The translations under genes were made by a program, and so were the position numbers. Below are positions 63,947-64,000 of a DNA stretch of 64,000 nt, piece after piece. Numbering within the stretch: the first letter of the stretch is position 1; the number at the start of each line of letters is the position of its first letter. The notes under the pieces were generated by a model that was given only the letters and a program-made list of their open reading frames with translations, was not told the origin of the DNA and made no database searches. The stretch comes from Gemmatimonadetes bacterium 13_1_40CM_69_22 (GTDB taxonomy: Bacteria; Gemmatimonadota; Gemmatimonadetes; Gemmatimonadales; GWC2-71-9), in contig MNEL01000020.1 in assembly GCA_001917665.1 (NCBI GenBank), forward strand, positions 18,734 through 82,733. Reading direction: 5' to 3'.

Positions 63947-64000
63947 CGTAGAATTACGACATTAGGAGGTGGGTCTCCTCCTTCCAGCCGGCGGCGAAAG

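Overview
This is a 64-kb stretch of a high-GC, gene-dense bacterial chromosome (about 49 protein genes and two degraded loci; no rRNA, tRNA, CRISPR array, phage or insertion sequence seen). The gene set suggests an uncultured member of Gemmatimonadota or a close relative: many exported peptidases with signal peptides ending in A-Q, OmpA proteins with thrombospondin type-3 repeats, a DUF5916 barrel protein, a large fused spermidine-synthase membrane protein, few clear Shine-Dalgarno sites and several AT boxes lying directly before start codons. This assignment is inference from gene content, not from a marker gene.

Layout. 1-5.4 kb: a DEAH-box helicase cut by the window edge, a DUF2167 membrane protein, a small His-rich exported protein, and phosphofructokinase coupled to a 79-residue SelW-like protein. 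The SelW gene has an in-frame UGA in a Cys-x-x-Sec motif, followed at once by a strong SECIS-like hairpin. It is invisible to ordinary gene calling and is the clearest hidden feature here. 5.5-18 kb: a GAF-containing methyl-accepting protein, a kelch lipoprotein, two tandem OmpA/TSP3 proteins, S9 and M14 peptidases and a DUF4015 glycosidase-like protein. 18-25.5 kb: a one-chain aconitase-family enzyme, an M28 peptidase, an orphan helical protein, and a three-gene unit (TrmB-like regulator, hydrolase, TetR regulator) with a perfect palindrome against the first start codon. 25.5-44.8 kb: DUF5916 protein, Lon, a Ser/Thr kinase, spermidine-synthase/TPR fusion, fused 2-oxoacid dehydrogenase E1, M1 peptidase, flavin reductase, amidohydrolase, DJ-1/PfpI protein, DUF1015 protein and MazG.

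44.9-52.6 kb: a compact seven-gene, same-strand unit: VWA lipoprotein, PspA/IM30-like coiled coil, substrate-binding protein fused to an OmpA peptidoglycan-binding domain, ABC permease, ABC ATPase, a two-TM coiled-coil protein, and a two-module AAA+ ATPase. It has no standard name that I know. It looks like an envelope-maintenance machine in which a PspA-type membrane protein works with a wall-anchored ABC importer and an AAA+ remodeller; it is the best candidate for an undescribed system.

52.6-64 kb: a small membrane protein, remnants of two genes, RsgA, proline dehydrogenase, the fadJ-thiolase pair, glycerol-3-phosphate dehydrogenase, a TsdA-like dihaem cytochrome with a Tat-exported DsrE-like protein (probable sulfur chemistry), galactokinase, and a broken ECF sigma-factor gene at the right edge.
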